A stretch of DNA of 43,528 nt, taken from an uncultured Eubacteriales bacterium (GTDB lineage: Bacteria > Bacillota > Clostridia > Lachnospirales > Anaerotignaceae). The notes below the pieces were generated by a model. That model was not told where the DNA came from, ran no database searches, and worked only from the letters and a program-made list of their open reading frames with translations. The stretch is from the NCBI GenBank assembly GCA_900546215.1, contig URCD01000010.1:1-43528 (forward strand), written 5' to 3'. The position numbers and the translations under genes are program-made. Of this stretch, positions 1 to 6,924 are shown piece after piece (positions within the stretch are counted from its first letter, which is position 1; the number at the start of each line of letters is the position of its first letter).

Positions 1-644
1 ATACAGAAAAAAATGTATGTGTATCAAAAAGAGTGGACGAGCTTGTTGTAAACAGCGTCTGTTGTAAAAGAGCTTATATTAGGGGGGCATTTCTAGCGTC
101 AGGTTCTATATCTGACCCTGAAAAGATGTACCATCTTGAATTTGCATGTTCTGACGTAGAATACAGCGAAAGTTTAAAGGATTTAATTAATTCATTTGAA
201 CTGGATGCAAAGATCGTAAAGCGCAAAGAACATTACATAGTATATTTAAAAGAAGGAGAACAGATTGTAGACCTGTTGAATATAATGGGTGCGCATAAAG
301 CGCTTCTTGACCTTGAAAATATACGTATTCTTAAAGACATGCGCAATAATGTTAACAGAAAGGTTAACTGTGAAACTGCTAATTTAAGCAAGACGGTCAA
401 TGCAGCTGTAAGACAGATTGAAGATATTGAATTGATATTAAAAAGAATGGATTTATCACAGCTGCCGCAATCTCTGAGTGATATTGCTTACTTAAGAATG
501 GAGTATCCTGATGCCAGCCTTAAGGAACTGGGTCAGCTTCTTGAGCCGCCGGTGGGAAAGTCCGGCGTAAACCACAGACTTAGAAAACTGGCAGATATTG
601 CGGATTCTTTAAGAGAGGAAATGGGTGAAGAAATTGGTACGTAA
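1..644 (+). CDS. whiA: WhiA, DNA-binding regulator of division/sporulation (5' truncated)
   Basis: C-terminal two thirds of WhiA, a LAGLIDADG-like protein fused to a helix-turn-helix that regulates cell division or sporulation genes in Gram-positive bacteria. The reading frame is open to the window edge (first full codon at base 3), so the GTG at 33 is internal and the true start lies upstream. Recognisable blocks are CCKRAYIRGAFLASGSISDP, the NNVNRKVNCETANLSKTV stretch and the terminal HTH region YPDASLKELGQLLEPPVGKS followed by GVNHRLRKL. Full-length WhiA is about 310 residues; about 213 are visible. It overlaps the HPr-like gene by 20 nt, matching the yvcL-crh order of Bacillus. Confidence 0.96.
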   Translation, partial: TEKNVCVSKRVDELVVNSVCCKRAYIRGAFLASGSISDPEKMYHLEFACSDVEYSESLKDLINSFELDAKIVKRKEHYIVYLKEGEQIVDLLNIMGAHKALLDLENIRILKDMRNNVNRKVNCETANLSKTVNAAVRQIEDIELILKRMDLSQLPQSLSDIAYLRMEYPDASLKELGQLLEPPVGKSGVNHRLRKLADIADSLREEMGEEIGT

Positions 645-876
645 AACAATTAAGGTCAAAAATACTCTTGACACTAGACAGGTTGCTTATTTAGTACAGT
701 GCGCAGGTCAGTTTAAAAGCGATGTACGCATTGAGGAGGATGAAAAAAACATTAATGCGAAGAGCATTATGGGGACGATTTCGCTGGCTATCAAGGAAGG
801 CGATACAATTTCGATAGTTGCAACTGGCACGGACGAAGAAAAGGCTGTAGAAGAAATCTGCAAAATATTAAGCTGA
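625..876 (+). CDS. HPr-family protein lacking the phosphocarrier histidine (Crh-like)
   Basis: 83-residue HPr-fold protein. The region around the regulatory serine is conserved (KSIMGTISLAIKEG, Ser47, matching HPr Ser46), but the usual GIHARPA motif is replaced by TLDTRQV: Asp16 stands where the PTS-phosphorylated His15 should be, while the following arginine is kept (Arg18). It should therefore not carry phosphate in the PTS, though an HPr kinase could still act on Ser47; this is inference from Bacillus Crh, which has Gln at that place. GTG start at 625 with AGAGAGGAA at 612-620; it overlaps the end of whiA, so the two are probably co-translated. A strong terminator follows. Confidence 0.9.
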   Translation: MKKLVRKTIKVKNTLDTRQVAYLVQCAGQFKSDVRIEEDEKNINAKSIMGTISLAIKEGDTISIVATGTDEEKAVEEICKILS

Positions 877-890
877 AAATTTTATATATA

Positions 891-920
891 AGGAGGACGA
901 TTTATATCGTCCTCCTTTTT
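891..920 (+). terminator. Intrinsic terminator after whiA/HPr-like gene
   Basis: Perfect 11-bp stem AGGAGGACGAT / ATCGTCCTCCT (891-901 / 906-916), loop TTAT, followed by a T run at 917-920. It closes the whiA operon 15 nt after the HPr-like stop codon. Confidence 0.9.
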
Positions 921-998
921 ATATATTAATAATGTTAGTTTTTGCTTTATCATGTAAACTATTGTCGGAGTGTTTTTGTGACTTAACACTTTTGTAAA

Positions 999-1007
999 TG
1001 TTATAAT
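999..1007 (+). promoter_or_regulatory. Extended -10 promoter for the M23 peptidase gene
   Basis: TGT-TATAAT (extended -10, hexamer 1002-1007) lies 34 nt before the ATG at 1041. No good -35 sits at 17 nt. An alternative pair is TTGTAA (992-997), 17 nt, TAAAAT (1015-1020). Either would explain transcription downstream of the terminator at 891-920. Confidence 0.45.
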
Positions 1008-1040
1008 AATTCTGTAAAATAATTACAGGAGACAAAAGCA

Positions 1041-2183
1041 ATGAAATCAACAAAAAAAGCAGCACTGTTAATAATTTTGCCGCTTATAACATTTACAGTA
1101 AACGGACAAACGCTTGAAGAACTGAAAAGTGAATATAGCGGACTTATTGACGAGCAGGAAGCAACCAGAACCATGCTGGAGAAAAATTATTCTATTCAGG
1201 ATGAAATAAGAGAACAGATAGCGGAACTGGATACAAGGCTGTCTGAGGCACAAATTGATATAGACAACATTGACAGCAAAATGATGGAACTTCTTATTAA
1301 AATAGATGAAGCTCAAAAAGATTATGATGAAGCTGCAAAAAAAAGCGAACAGCAATATAAAAAAGCCTCAGACAGGCTCAGATATATTTATGAAAGCGGA
1401 GGAAAAGAAAGTGACCTTGATGTTTTGCTGAACTGTGAAAATATATCGGAATATTTTCTTTATAAACAATATGTTACAGATATTTTAGAATACGATTCAC
1501 AGCTTATGGAGGAACTTAAGGAAACTGAGGAGTTAATGAAATCTAAGCTTGATGAAATAACTGAACGCCAGGAGGCCAAATCTGAACTGGAAAATTTCAA
1601 AACACAAAAGGAATTTGAAATGACTGTTTTGTATGAGGAGAGAAATGAGCTTCTTGAAGAATACAGGCAGGACGCAAGCTTAATGGAGCAGGAACTTAAT
1701 AAGAGTATAGAGGCGAGTAACCGGGTATATGAAATTATCATAAGCATGGAGGAAAATTCCGATTTTGTGAATGCTTATACAGGCGGCTTTCTTGAGTGGC
1801 CCGTTGAGGGTAGATATTACGTTAGTAGTGGTTATGTGGGAAGAATGAGCCCAGTAGGAAATGGTTACGAATTCCACACCGGACTGGATATTCCCGCGCC
1901 AAGCGGTTATGAAATAACAGCCGCTGAGGACGGAGTTGTAATTACGGCTGGCTGGATTAACGGTTATGGAAATACGGTGATAATCAGCCATGGAGGCGGA
2001 CTGTCAACTCTATATGGACATAATTCTGAGCTTCTTGTTTCAGAGGGCGATAAAGTGGAGAGGGGAGAACCTATAGCTTTATGCGGTTCAACAGGGTATG
2101 CTACAGGGTGCCACTGCCACTTTGAGGTTAGGGTAAATGGAGAACATACAGACCCATGGGGATACCTGAAAAGAGAGCAGTAA
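1041..2183 (+). CDS. Secreted coiled-coil M23 peptidoglycan endopeptidase (EnvC-like)
   Basis: 380-residue predicted cell-wall hydrolase. An N-terminal signal segment (residues 1-23) is followed by a long charged coiled coil (about 25-240) and a C-terminal LytM/M23 domain (about 255-375). Zinc ligands are visible as H279 and D283 (EFHTGLD) and H360 in CHCHFEV, with H327 (YGH) and H358 as further active-site residues. The layout resembles EnvC and the CwlO/PcsB-type hydrolases that FtsEX activates through the coiled coil, but no ftsEX is nearby. ATG at 1041 with AGGAG about 10 nt upstream. It is a single-gene unit with its own promoter. A paralogue with the same architecture is at 19385-20575. 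Confidence 0.93.
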   Translation: MKSTKKAALLIILPLITFTVNGQTLEELKSEYSGLIDEQEATRTMLEKNYSIQDEIREQIAELDTRLSEAQIDIDNIDSKMMELLIKIDEAQKDYDEAAKKSEQQYKKASDRLRYIYESGGKESDLDVLLNCENISEYFLYKQYVTDILEYDSQLMEELKETEELMKSKLDEITERQEAKSELENFKTQKEFEMTVLYEERNELLEEYRQDASLMEQELNKSIEASNRVYEIIISMEENSDFVNAYTGGFLEWPVEGRYYVSSGYVGRMSPVGNGYEFHTGLDIPAPSGYEITAAEDGVVITAGWINGYGNTVIISHGGGLSTLYGHNSELLVSEGDKVERGEPIALCGSTGYATGCHCHFEVRVNGEHTDPWGYLKREQ

Positions 2184-2201
2184 TAGGAAAATAAATTTAA
2201 A

Positions 2202-2237
2202 GGCGGCAGGCATTTATGATGGCTGCCGCCAAGTTTT
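2202..2237 (+). terminator. Terminator-like hairpin after the M23 peptidase gene
   Basis: GGCGGCAG (2202-2209) pairs with CTGCCGCC (2223-2230), extended inward by CAT/ATG after one mismatch. It is followed by AAGTTTT, a weak T tract. Confidence 0.65.
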
Positions 2238-2276
2238 GCGGTTTAGCAGATATAAAACAATCCATGCTCAGCAGAG

Positions 2277-2304
2277 TTGTTTTTAGGATTATTTGTGATA
2301 TAAT
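2277..2304 (+). promoter_or_regulatory. SigA-type promoter for the alarmone synthetase
   Basis: TTGTTT (2277-2282), 16-nt spacer, TATAAT (2299-2304). It ends 39 nt before the TTG start at 2344. Confidence 0.65.
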
Positions 2305-2343
2305 AAATTTAGGAATTTTATTCTTGACGGGAGTGAGTGTGCC

Positions 2344-3147
2344 TTGAATAAAGAGATAATAAACTGGAAAGAACTGCTTTATCCTTATGAGCAAACTGTG
2401 GATGAGTTAATGCTTAAGTTTAATTACATAAGAAAAGAATACTTAAGACTTGGGATGTATTCACCTATAGAATCCGTTGAAGGCCGTGTAAAGTCGGCAT
2501 CAAGCATAATAGAAAAGGTAAGCAAAAAAAATATTTCCAGAGACAGAATTGAAGATGAGGTAGAGGATATAGCGGGGATAAGGTTAATTTGCCAGTTTGT
2601 TGAGGATATTCCGAAGGTAATTGATATTATTCGACAAAGAGACGGACATGATATAAAGATAGTTGAGGAAAGAGATTACATAACTAATAAAAAAGAAAGC
2701 GGATACCGCAGTTATCATATAGTAATACGGTACGGCCTGAACACTGCCTTTGGTTATAAGGAAATTCTTGCTGAAATCCAAATCAGAACACTGGCAATGA
2801 ATTTTTGGGCTGTTACCGAGCATGAGCTTAACTATAAATACAGCGGAAACTTGCCGGAAGACCTTAAATCTAGGTTAAAAGCCTGTGCTGAGGCATCGTT
2901 TAATTTGGATAAGGAAATGTCAACAATACGTGAAGAGCTTATGCAGGCTGAAAAAATGAGCGAGCTTAAAAGCAGCCTTGTAAACAATATACTTGAAAAT
3001 ATACAAAACTTATATTTTAAACTTCATATTGACGAGGCCGATAATATTAACCGCAGATTTATTGACCTTTATGAGGACGGGGATATAAACAAGCTTAAAG
3101 ATTTCAACGAACAGCTTAATATAGTAGCAGAAATGTACAGAGTTTAA
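2344..3147 (+). CDS. Small alarmone synthetase, (p)ppGpp synthase (RelQ/YjbM type)
   Basis: 267-residue RelA/SpoT-fold synthetase without the HD hydrolase, TGS or ACT domains of long Rel proteins. It transfers pyrophosphate from ATP to GDP/GTP to make the alarmone (p)ppGpp. Visible motifs are RVKSASSIIEKV (48-59), EDIAGIRLIC (74-83), SGYRSYHIVI (119-128), the catalytic-Glu motif AEIQIRTLAM (143-152, Glu144) and NFWAVTEHELNYK. The C-terminal helices resemble the RelQ tetramerisation region, and the length is somewhat above the usual 210-260. The TTG start at 2344 is chosen because the next Met (residue 23) would cut the conserved N-terminus; GGGAG at 2329-2333 is its likely ribosome site. It is a single-gene unit. 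Confidence 0.92.
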   Translation: MNKEIINWKELLYPYEQTVDELMLKFNYIRKEYLRLGMYSPIESVEGRVKSASSIIEKVSKKNISRDRIEDEVEDIAGIRLICQFVEDIPKVIDIIRQRDGHDIKIVEERDYITNKKESGYRSYHIVIRYGLNTAFGYKEILAEIQIRTLAMNFWAVTEHELNYKYSGNLPEDLKSRLKACAEASFNLDKEMSTIREELMQAEKMSELKSSLVNNILENIQNLYFKLHIDEADNINRRFIDLYEDGDINKLKDFNEQLNIVAEMYRV

Positions 3148-3195
3148 AAATTATAAAAGCCTCATTATAAATAAGAGGTCTTTTAAATGGTTAAG

Positions 3196-3229
3196 GAAGC
3201 TCCCGTTATGGGAGCTTCTTTGAGTTTTT
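3196..3229 (+). terminator. Terminator between convergent relQ-like and gntR genes
   Basis: Perfect 9-bp stem GAAGCTCCC / GGGAGCTTC (3196-3204 / 3210-3218), loop GTTAT, then TTTGAGTTTTT on the plus strand. The stem overlaps the stop codon of the minus-strand gntR gene (3206-3208), so it may also serve that gene weakly. Confidence 0.75.
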
Positions 3230-3883
3230 AATTATTTGTATTCCCCTAAGCATATGAAGCCGCATGGCTGTTCTGGCCGAGTCAGCGTTTCGCTCATTAA
3301 GATACTGTACTATCATGCGGTGATCCAGGATTGTTCCTTGGCGTACTTCCTCATAATTGAATACATTTTCTGATTTATCTATAGCGTCATAAATTGTAGG
3401 CATTATCCTGTCCATGAAGCTGTTATGTACAGCTCTTGCAATAGATAAATGAAATCTTATTTCCTCTGTACGCCTGTCAAGTCCGGCAAGTACTTTTTTT
3501 TCAACCATTTCACTATAATAGCCTATCCTTTTTAATTCATTGTCTGAAGCTCTCAGGGCCGCAAAGTATGCGGCTTCCGGCTCAATCATAAGTCGTATTT
3601 CATTTAGCTCAAGGGCGTCTATACCGCTATAAGCCTTGGATACAGTATTAGATGCAATATTTTTTGCTACATAAGTTCCGCTCCCATGCTTAACCTCGAG
3701 AATACCTCTTTCTGAAAGTATTTTTACTGCTTCTCTGAAAGTAGACCGGCTTACAAATAATTCCTTTGAAAAGTCATTTTCATTAAGCAGCTTATTTCCC
3801 GGCAAAAACCGTTTCTCGACAATAATCATTGAGGTAATATCGTCAGCCACACATTCAGCCAGAGATTTTCCGTCGTCCTTCAT
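3206..3883 (-). CDS. GntR-family regulator, FadR/FCD subfamily
   Basis: 225-residue regulator with an N-terminal winged helix (about 1-75: ELFVSRSTFREAVKILSERG then VKHGSGTYV) and a C-terminal all-helical FCD domain (about 90-215). The FCD domain shows the usual metal-ligand histidines: FHLSIARAVHN, LDHRMIVQYL and RLHML. Such regulators bind small carboxylates and usually control adjacent catabolic genes. It lies 14 nt downstream of the RraA-like gene on the same strand, so the two form an operon and this protein probably controls it. Ribosome site GAGAGGAT precedes the ATG at 3883. The ligand is unknown. Confidence 0.93.
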   Translation of the reverse strand: MKDDGKSLAECVADDITSMIIVEKRFLPGNKLLNENDFSKELFVSRSTFREAVKILSERGILEVKHGSGTYVAKNIASNTVSKAYSGIDALELNEIRLMIEPEAAYFAALRASDNELKRIGYYSEMVEKKVLAGLDRRTEEIRFHLSIARAVHNSFMDRIMPTIYDAIDKSENVFNYEEVRQGTILDHRMIVQYLNERNADSARTAMRLHMLRGIQIIKNSKKLP

Positions 3884-3897
3884 AGTTTATCCTCTCA

Positions 3898-4590
3898 TTA
3901 TTCTTCAAGTGCTCTTTCCTGATAATTAAAGGTTGATTTCATGAGCTTTTCTATATCAATAAGATGACCTATTGTTTCTCCTGCTTTAAGCTTGTCGGAT
4001 ACGTTAGTTTCTGTTTCCATCATCTGTTTTGTCTTTTGATAAACTGTTTCAAGGTCTTCATAAGGAACAACAACAATTCCGTTACCGTCTATCATAATAA
4101 TGTCATACGTATTTACCTGCACTCCTCCGCAGGATATAGGAACTTTTATAGCTCCGTAGCCGCTTATCTGACCTACGTTGCAGCAGGTTCCCATAGAGTA
4201 GACAGGAAATCCCAGTTCTCTTATCTCTTCAATATCTCTGCAGGCTCCTTCCATAATGGATGCGGCAACTCCTTTGTTGATAGCGGAAAGACAAAGGTTT
4301 TCTCCCCAGTAGGCAGAATTTTTGTATCCATGGCTGTCTACTACTATAATATCACCTTTCTGTGCGTTTTCAATTGCGTATATTACGGCAGAAATATCTC
4401 CTCCTACTGTTCTGGCTGTAAGTGCGCAGCCCGCAATACGAACTTCTTTGCTTTCCGGCCTTATTTCAGGTGACATTGAATTTGCTCTTCCCATGCAGTC
4501 GCTTGCCGCGCAGGTAACCGAGTCAAATTTATCGATTAAATCCTGAAATTTTTTTACATATTCCATTGCTGTTTCTCTGTTTTTAATCAT
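3898..4590 (-). CDS. RraA-like / HMG-CHA aldolase family protein
   Basis: 230-residue member of the RraA/dimethylmenaquinone-methyltransferase-like family. Its characterised enzymes are class II pyruvate aldolases (4-hydroxy-4-methyl-2-oxoglutarate aldolase, oxaloacetate decarboxylase); others inhibit RNase E. The aldolase signature is present: a glycine (G96) about 20 residues before R118-D119 in GACRDIEEI, which are the substrate and metal-water residues in the enzymes. The paired FCD regulator and likely absence of RNase E in Clostridia favour an enzyme over RraA. Strong AGGAGG precedes ATG 4590. First gene of a two-gene operon with gntR. Confidence 0.87.
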   Translation of the reverse strand: MIKNRETAMEYVKKFQDLIDKFDSVTCAASDCMGRANSMSPEIRPESKEVRIAGCALTARTVGGDISAVIYAIENAQKGDIIVVDSHGYKNSAYWGENLCLSAINKGVAASIMEGACRDIEEIRELGFPVYSMGTCCNVGQISGYGAIKVPISCGGVQVNTYDIIMIDGNGIVVVPYEDLETVYQKTKQMMETETNVSDKLKAGETIGHLIDIEKLMKSTFNYQERALEE

Positions 4591-4638
4591 TGCGTTTTCC
4601 TCCTTTTTGATATATACTTTATCTGCTTTGTTGTGCTA

Positions 4639-4667
4639 ATTATATTATGAATTTTTGATTTATTCAA
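4639..4667 (-). promoter_or_regulatory. SigA promoter for the RraA-like/gntR operon
   Basis: Read on the minus strand: TTGAAT (complement 4662-4667), exactly 17 nt, TATAAT (complement 4639-4644), about 48 nt before the ATG at 4590. Confidence 0.75.
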
Positions 4668-4754
4668 CATTTCCATCAAGTCCTCTTATGAAACATGATT
4701 GTCTGATGACTTATATATGATTTGTATAATAATTGACGGATTGAGGTAAATTAT

Positions 4755-5453
4755 ATGGCGCTTTTTGCTTTGGCTGATCTTCATTTTGGAAGAGGAATAA
4801 ATAAAACAATGGATATTTTTGGAGAACCATGGATAAATCATATGGGCAAAACAATAAAGAATTGGGTTAATATTATTAACGATAGTGATACTGTTTTGAT
4901 ACCGGGTGATATATGCTGGGCAAAAAAACTTTCTGATGCAAAACCAGATCTAGATTTAATTAATGAACTCCCTGGGAAAAAGGTGTTGCTTATGGGAAAC
5001 CACGACTATTGGTGGGACTCTCAGAATAAGGTTACCACTGCCTACCCGTCTATGTTTTTCTTGAAAAACAATTTCTACATTTATAACGATACTGCTGTAT
5101 GCGGAACTAGGGGATGGATTTGCCCAAATGAAATAAAATTTGATGAAAGTGATAAAAAAGTATATAAAAGGGAATGTATGAGGCTAAAGCTTTCTCTTGA
5201 TATGGCCGTTAACAGTGGGTACGGAGATAAAATCGTTGTTATGCTGCATTATCCTCCCATGAATGATAAGCATGAAGCTTCAGGCTTTACTGAGCTAATC
5301 AGCCAATACCGTGGTATAAGAAAGGTTGTCTATGGACATCTGCACGGACAGGAGAGCATTGTGCAAAGATTTGAGGGAATGCTTAACGGTGTGGAGTATA
5401 AGCTGGTTTCGGCTGATTTTGTAAATTTTAAACCTATAAAAATTATGGACTAG
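4755..5453 (+). CDS. Metallophosphoesterase (calcineurin-like)
   Basis: 232-residue predicted phosphohydrolase with all five calcineurin-like metal motifs in order: DLH (8-10), GD (about 51-52), GNHD, the single His of MLHYPP and GHLHG near the C-terminus. The DxH...GNHD...GHxH layout with a short C-terminus resembles the uncharacterised phosphohydrolase group often annotated COG1768. No signal peptide, so cytoplasmic. The substrate is not predictable. TTGAGGTAA gives the ribosome site for ATG 4755. The VOC-family gene follows closely, so the two are probably co-transcribed. Confidence 0.9.
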   Translation: MALFALADLHFGRGINKTMDIFGEPWINHMGKTIKNWVNIINDSDTVLIPGDICWAKKLSDAKPDLDLINELPGKKVLLMGNHDYWWDSQNKVTTAYPSMFFLKNNFYIYNDTAVCGTRGWICPNEIKFDESDKKVYKRECMRLKLSLDMAVNSGYGDKIVVMLHYPPMNDKHEASGFTELISQYRGIRKVVYGHLHGQESIVQRFEGMLNGVEYKLVSADFVNFKPIKIMD

Positions 5454-5468
5454 ATGAGGAGGAAAGAA

Positions 5469-5840
5469 ATGTTTACATTTAATCATTTTAATTTTAATGT
5501 ACTTGACCTAAATAAAAGCCTTGATTTTTATAATAAGGCTCTTGGCCTTAAGGAAGTACGCAGAAAAGAAGCGGAAGACGGCAGTTGGATACTTGTGTAT
5601 CTAGGCGATGGAAAAACTGGATTTACTTTAGAGCTTACATGGCTGAGAGACAGGAAAGAAAAATATAATCTTGGTGAATGTGAGTTTCATTTAGCGTTTG
5701 AGGCGGAGGATTATGAGGCTGCCTATGAAAAGCATAAAAATTTGGACTGCATCTGCTTTGAAAATCCTGAAATGGGAATATACTTTATAATTGACCCTGA
5801 TGGATATTGGATTGAGATTATTCCGCCTATTAGAAGTTAA
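5469..5840 (+). CDS. VOC superfamily protein, lactoylglutathione lyase-like
   Basis: 123-residue glyoxalase/VOC protein made of two beta-alpha-beta-beta-beta modules: FNHFNFNVLDLNKSLDFYNK at the N-terminus and DPDGYWIEIIPP at the C-terminus. Candidate metal ligands are H6, the Glu of LELTW, the His of EFHLAF and the Glu of WIEI, as in glyoxalase I. It could detoxify methylglyoxal, but VOC proteins are diverse and this is not certain. An earlier in-frame ATG at 5454 abuts the previous stop codon; GAGGAGG at 5457-5463 favours ATG 5469. A bidirectional terminator follows. Confidence 0.86.
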   Translation: MFTFNHFNFNVLDLNKSLDFYNKALGLKEVRRKEAEDGSWILVYLGDGKTGFTLELTWLRDRKEKYNLGECEFHLAFEAEDYEAAYEKHKNLDCICFENPEMGIYFIIDPDGYWIEIIPPIRS

Positions 5841-5846
5841 AGACGT

Positions 5847-5881
5847 GAAAAAAAGGTACCGGATATTCCGGTACCTTTTTT
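5847..5881. terminator. Bidirectional terminator between convergent genes
   Basis: Perfect stem GGTACCGGA / TCCGGTACC (5855-5863 / 5867-5875), loop TAT, flanked by an A run at 5847-5854 and a T run from 5876. It works for both the VOC gene and the minus-strand genes. Confidence 0.92.
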
Positions 5882-5906
5882 ATAGATATTTATACTTCTA
5901 AGACAC

Positions 5907-6137
5907 TTAATCCTCATACTCAAGAGCCGCTTTTTTAATTTTCTCCTTAAGATCTTCAGGATCAAACTCGCTAATATCCATTTCAGCCGTAATTTCATCA
6001 AACTCATCATCCTCAGCCAGATATGAAGCGGCAAAAGGACAGGCGATATCATCGTCATATATGATTTCACCCTCGACAGCCCAAACATCCTCCGATTTAT
6101 CAATACTTATAATGCAGACATCATCTATTGGAATCAC
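5907..6137 (-). CDS. Small acidic protein of unknown function
   Basis: 76-residue acidic protein that I do not recognise; about a third of its residues are Asp or Glu. GTG start at 6137, overlapping the flavin reductase stop codon (GTGA), so the two are probably translationally coupled. The N-terminal half (MIPIDDVCIISIDKSEDVWA) looks beta-rich and the C-terminal half helical (DPEDLKEKIKKAALEYED). No membrane segment or signal peptide. Acceptance as a gene rests on the coupled start and its place between the reductase and the terminator at 5847-5881. Confidence 0.7.
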   Translation of the reverse strand: MIPIDDVCIISIDKSEDVWAVEGEIIYDDDIACPFAASYLAEDDEFDEITAEMDISEFDPEDLKEKIKKAALEYED

Positions 6138-6748
6138 TTTTTTACACCCTTTTCCTTCCCACTATAATTTTTTCTGTTTTTTACCTTTTTCTTTCTTACG
6201 GAATATCCAAAGCTCCCAACTGCTTTGCCAAGCCCATAATACTCACCATGTGAATAACAAATAGGCTTAGTCCGTTCAAAATGAAATTTTCCCGTTTCAT
6301 CAAAATATCTGTCGTCGACAGATACGGAAACAACCTCGGCAATAAAAATATCATGGCTTCCTCCTGTTTTCAATATCTGTTTTACCTCGCATTCGATATT
6401 GACAGGACTCTCTAAAATAGAAGGAGCCGATACTTTATTGCTTTTTGCAGCGGTAAGATTGCATTCCATGAACTTATTCACGTCCCTGCCGCTTCTTACT
6501 CCGCAGAAATCTACAGAGCGGGCAAGGGCCTCCGTGGTAAGATTAATAACAAAGCTTCCGCTTTCTTCAATTAAATGATAGGAAAAACGCTCAGGCCTTA
6601 TTGACACATATGTCATGGCCGGCGATGTACAAAGTGTTCCGCACCAAGCCACGGTTATAATGTTAGGCTCATCAACTGTTCCGCAGGATACCATAACAGC
6701 GGGCACAGGATAGAGCACTGTTCCTGGCTGCCATACTTGCTTAGCCAT
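6134..6748 (-). CDS. Flavin reductase family protein (FMN-binding split barrel)
   Basis: 204-residue protein of the flavin reductase-like/flavoredoxin family. It probably binds FMN and transfers electrons or reduces flavin in the cytoplasm. Family signatures are the N-terminal PVPAVMVSCGT, PNIITVAWCGTLCTSPAMTY, the SIRPERFSYHLIEESGSFVIN stretch (split into SIRPERFSYHLI and EESGSFVINL) and the later HDIFIAEVVSV region. The basic tail (SVRKKKVKNRK) is extra. AAAGGAG lies upstream of ATG 6748. It starts a two-gene unit with the acidic 76-residue protein and is divergent from the methyltransferase gene at 6925. Confidence 0.88.
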   Translation of the reverse strand: MAKQVWQPGTVLYPVPAVMVSCGTVDEPNIITVAWCGTLCTSPAMTYVSIRPERFSYHLIEESGSFVINLTTEALARSVDFCGVRSGRDVNKFMECNLTAAKSNKVSAPSILESPVNIECEVKQILKTGGSHDIFIAEVVSVSVDDRYFDETGKFHFERTKPICYSHGEYYGLGKAVGSFGYSVRKKKVKNRKNYSGKEKGVKK

Positions 6749-6824
6749 TTGGTTTCTCCTTTCACTATATATTATTATGAGTACGAAAAATATATTATAC
6801 TAGCGCTATGTAAATGTAAATTGG

Positions 6825-6839
6825 TATTTGTAACAAATA
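6825..6839. promoter_or_regulatory. 15-bp inverted repeat, possible operator
   Basis: TATTTGT-A-ACAAATA is a perfect inverted repeat between the divergent flavin reductase and methyltransferase genes. A weak promoter for the methyltransferase (TTGTAA 6846-6851, 17 nt, TAACAT 6869-6874) begins 7 nt downstream. A regulator binding here is inference only. Confidence 0.35.
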
Positions 6840-6924
6840 TAGAGGTTGTAATATCGTTAAAAATTTAGTAACATTATATGAGATTAATAAAAGCTATAAA
6901 TGTCAAGCGGAAAGGAACAAATTT

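Noticed and set aside
3964..4473. 169-residue plus-strand reading frame across the RraA-like gene
   Set aside because: Cys/Tyr/Phe-rich nonsense translation with no ribosome site; the minus-strand gene is well supported.
5837..6103. Alternative 88-residue minus-strand frame overlapping the acidic protein
   Set aside because: It runs through the bidirectional terminator at 5847-5881 and lacks a ribosome site, unlike the coupled GTG-start frame.
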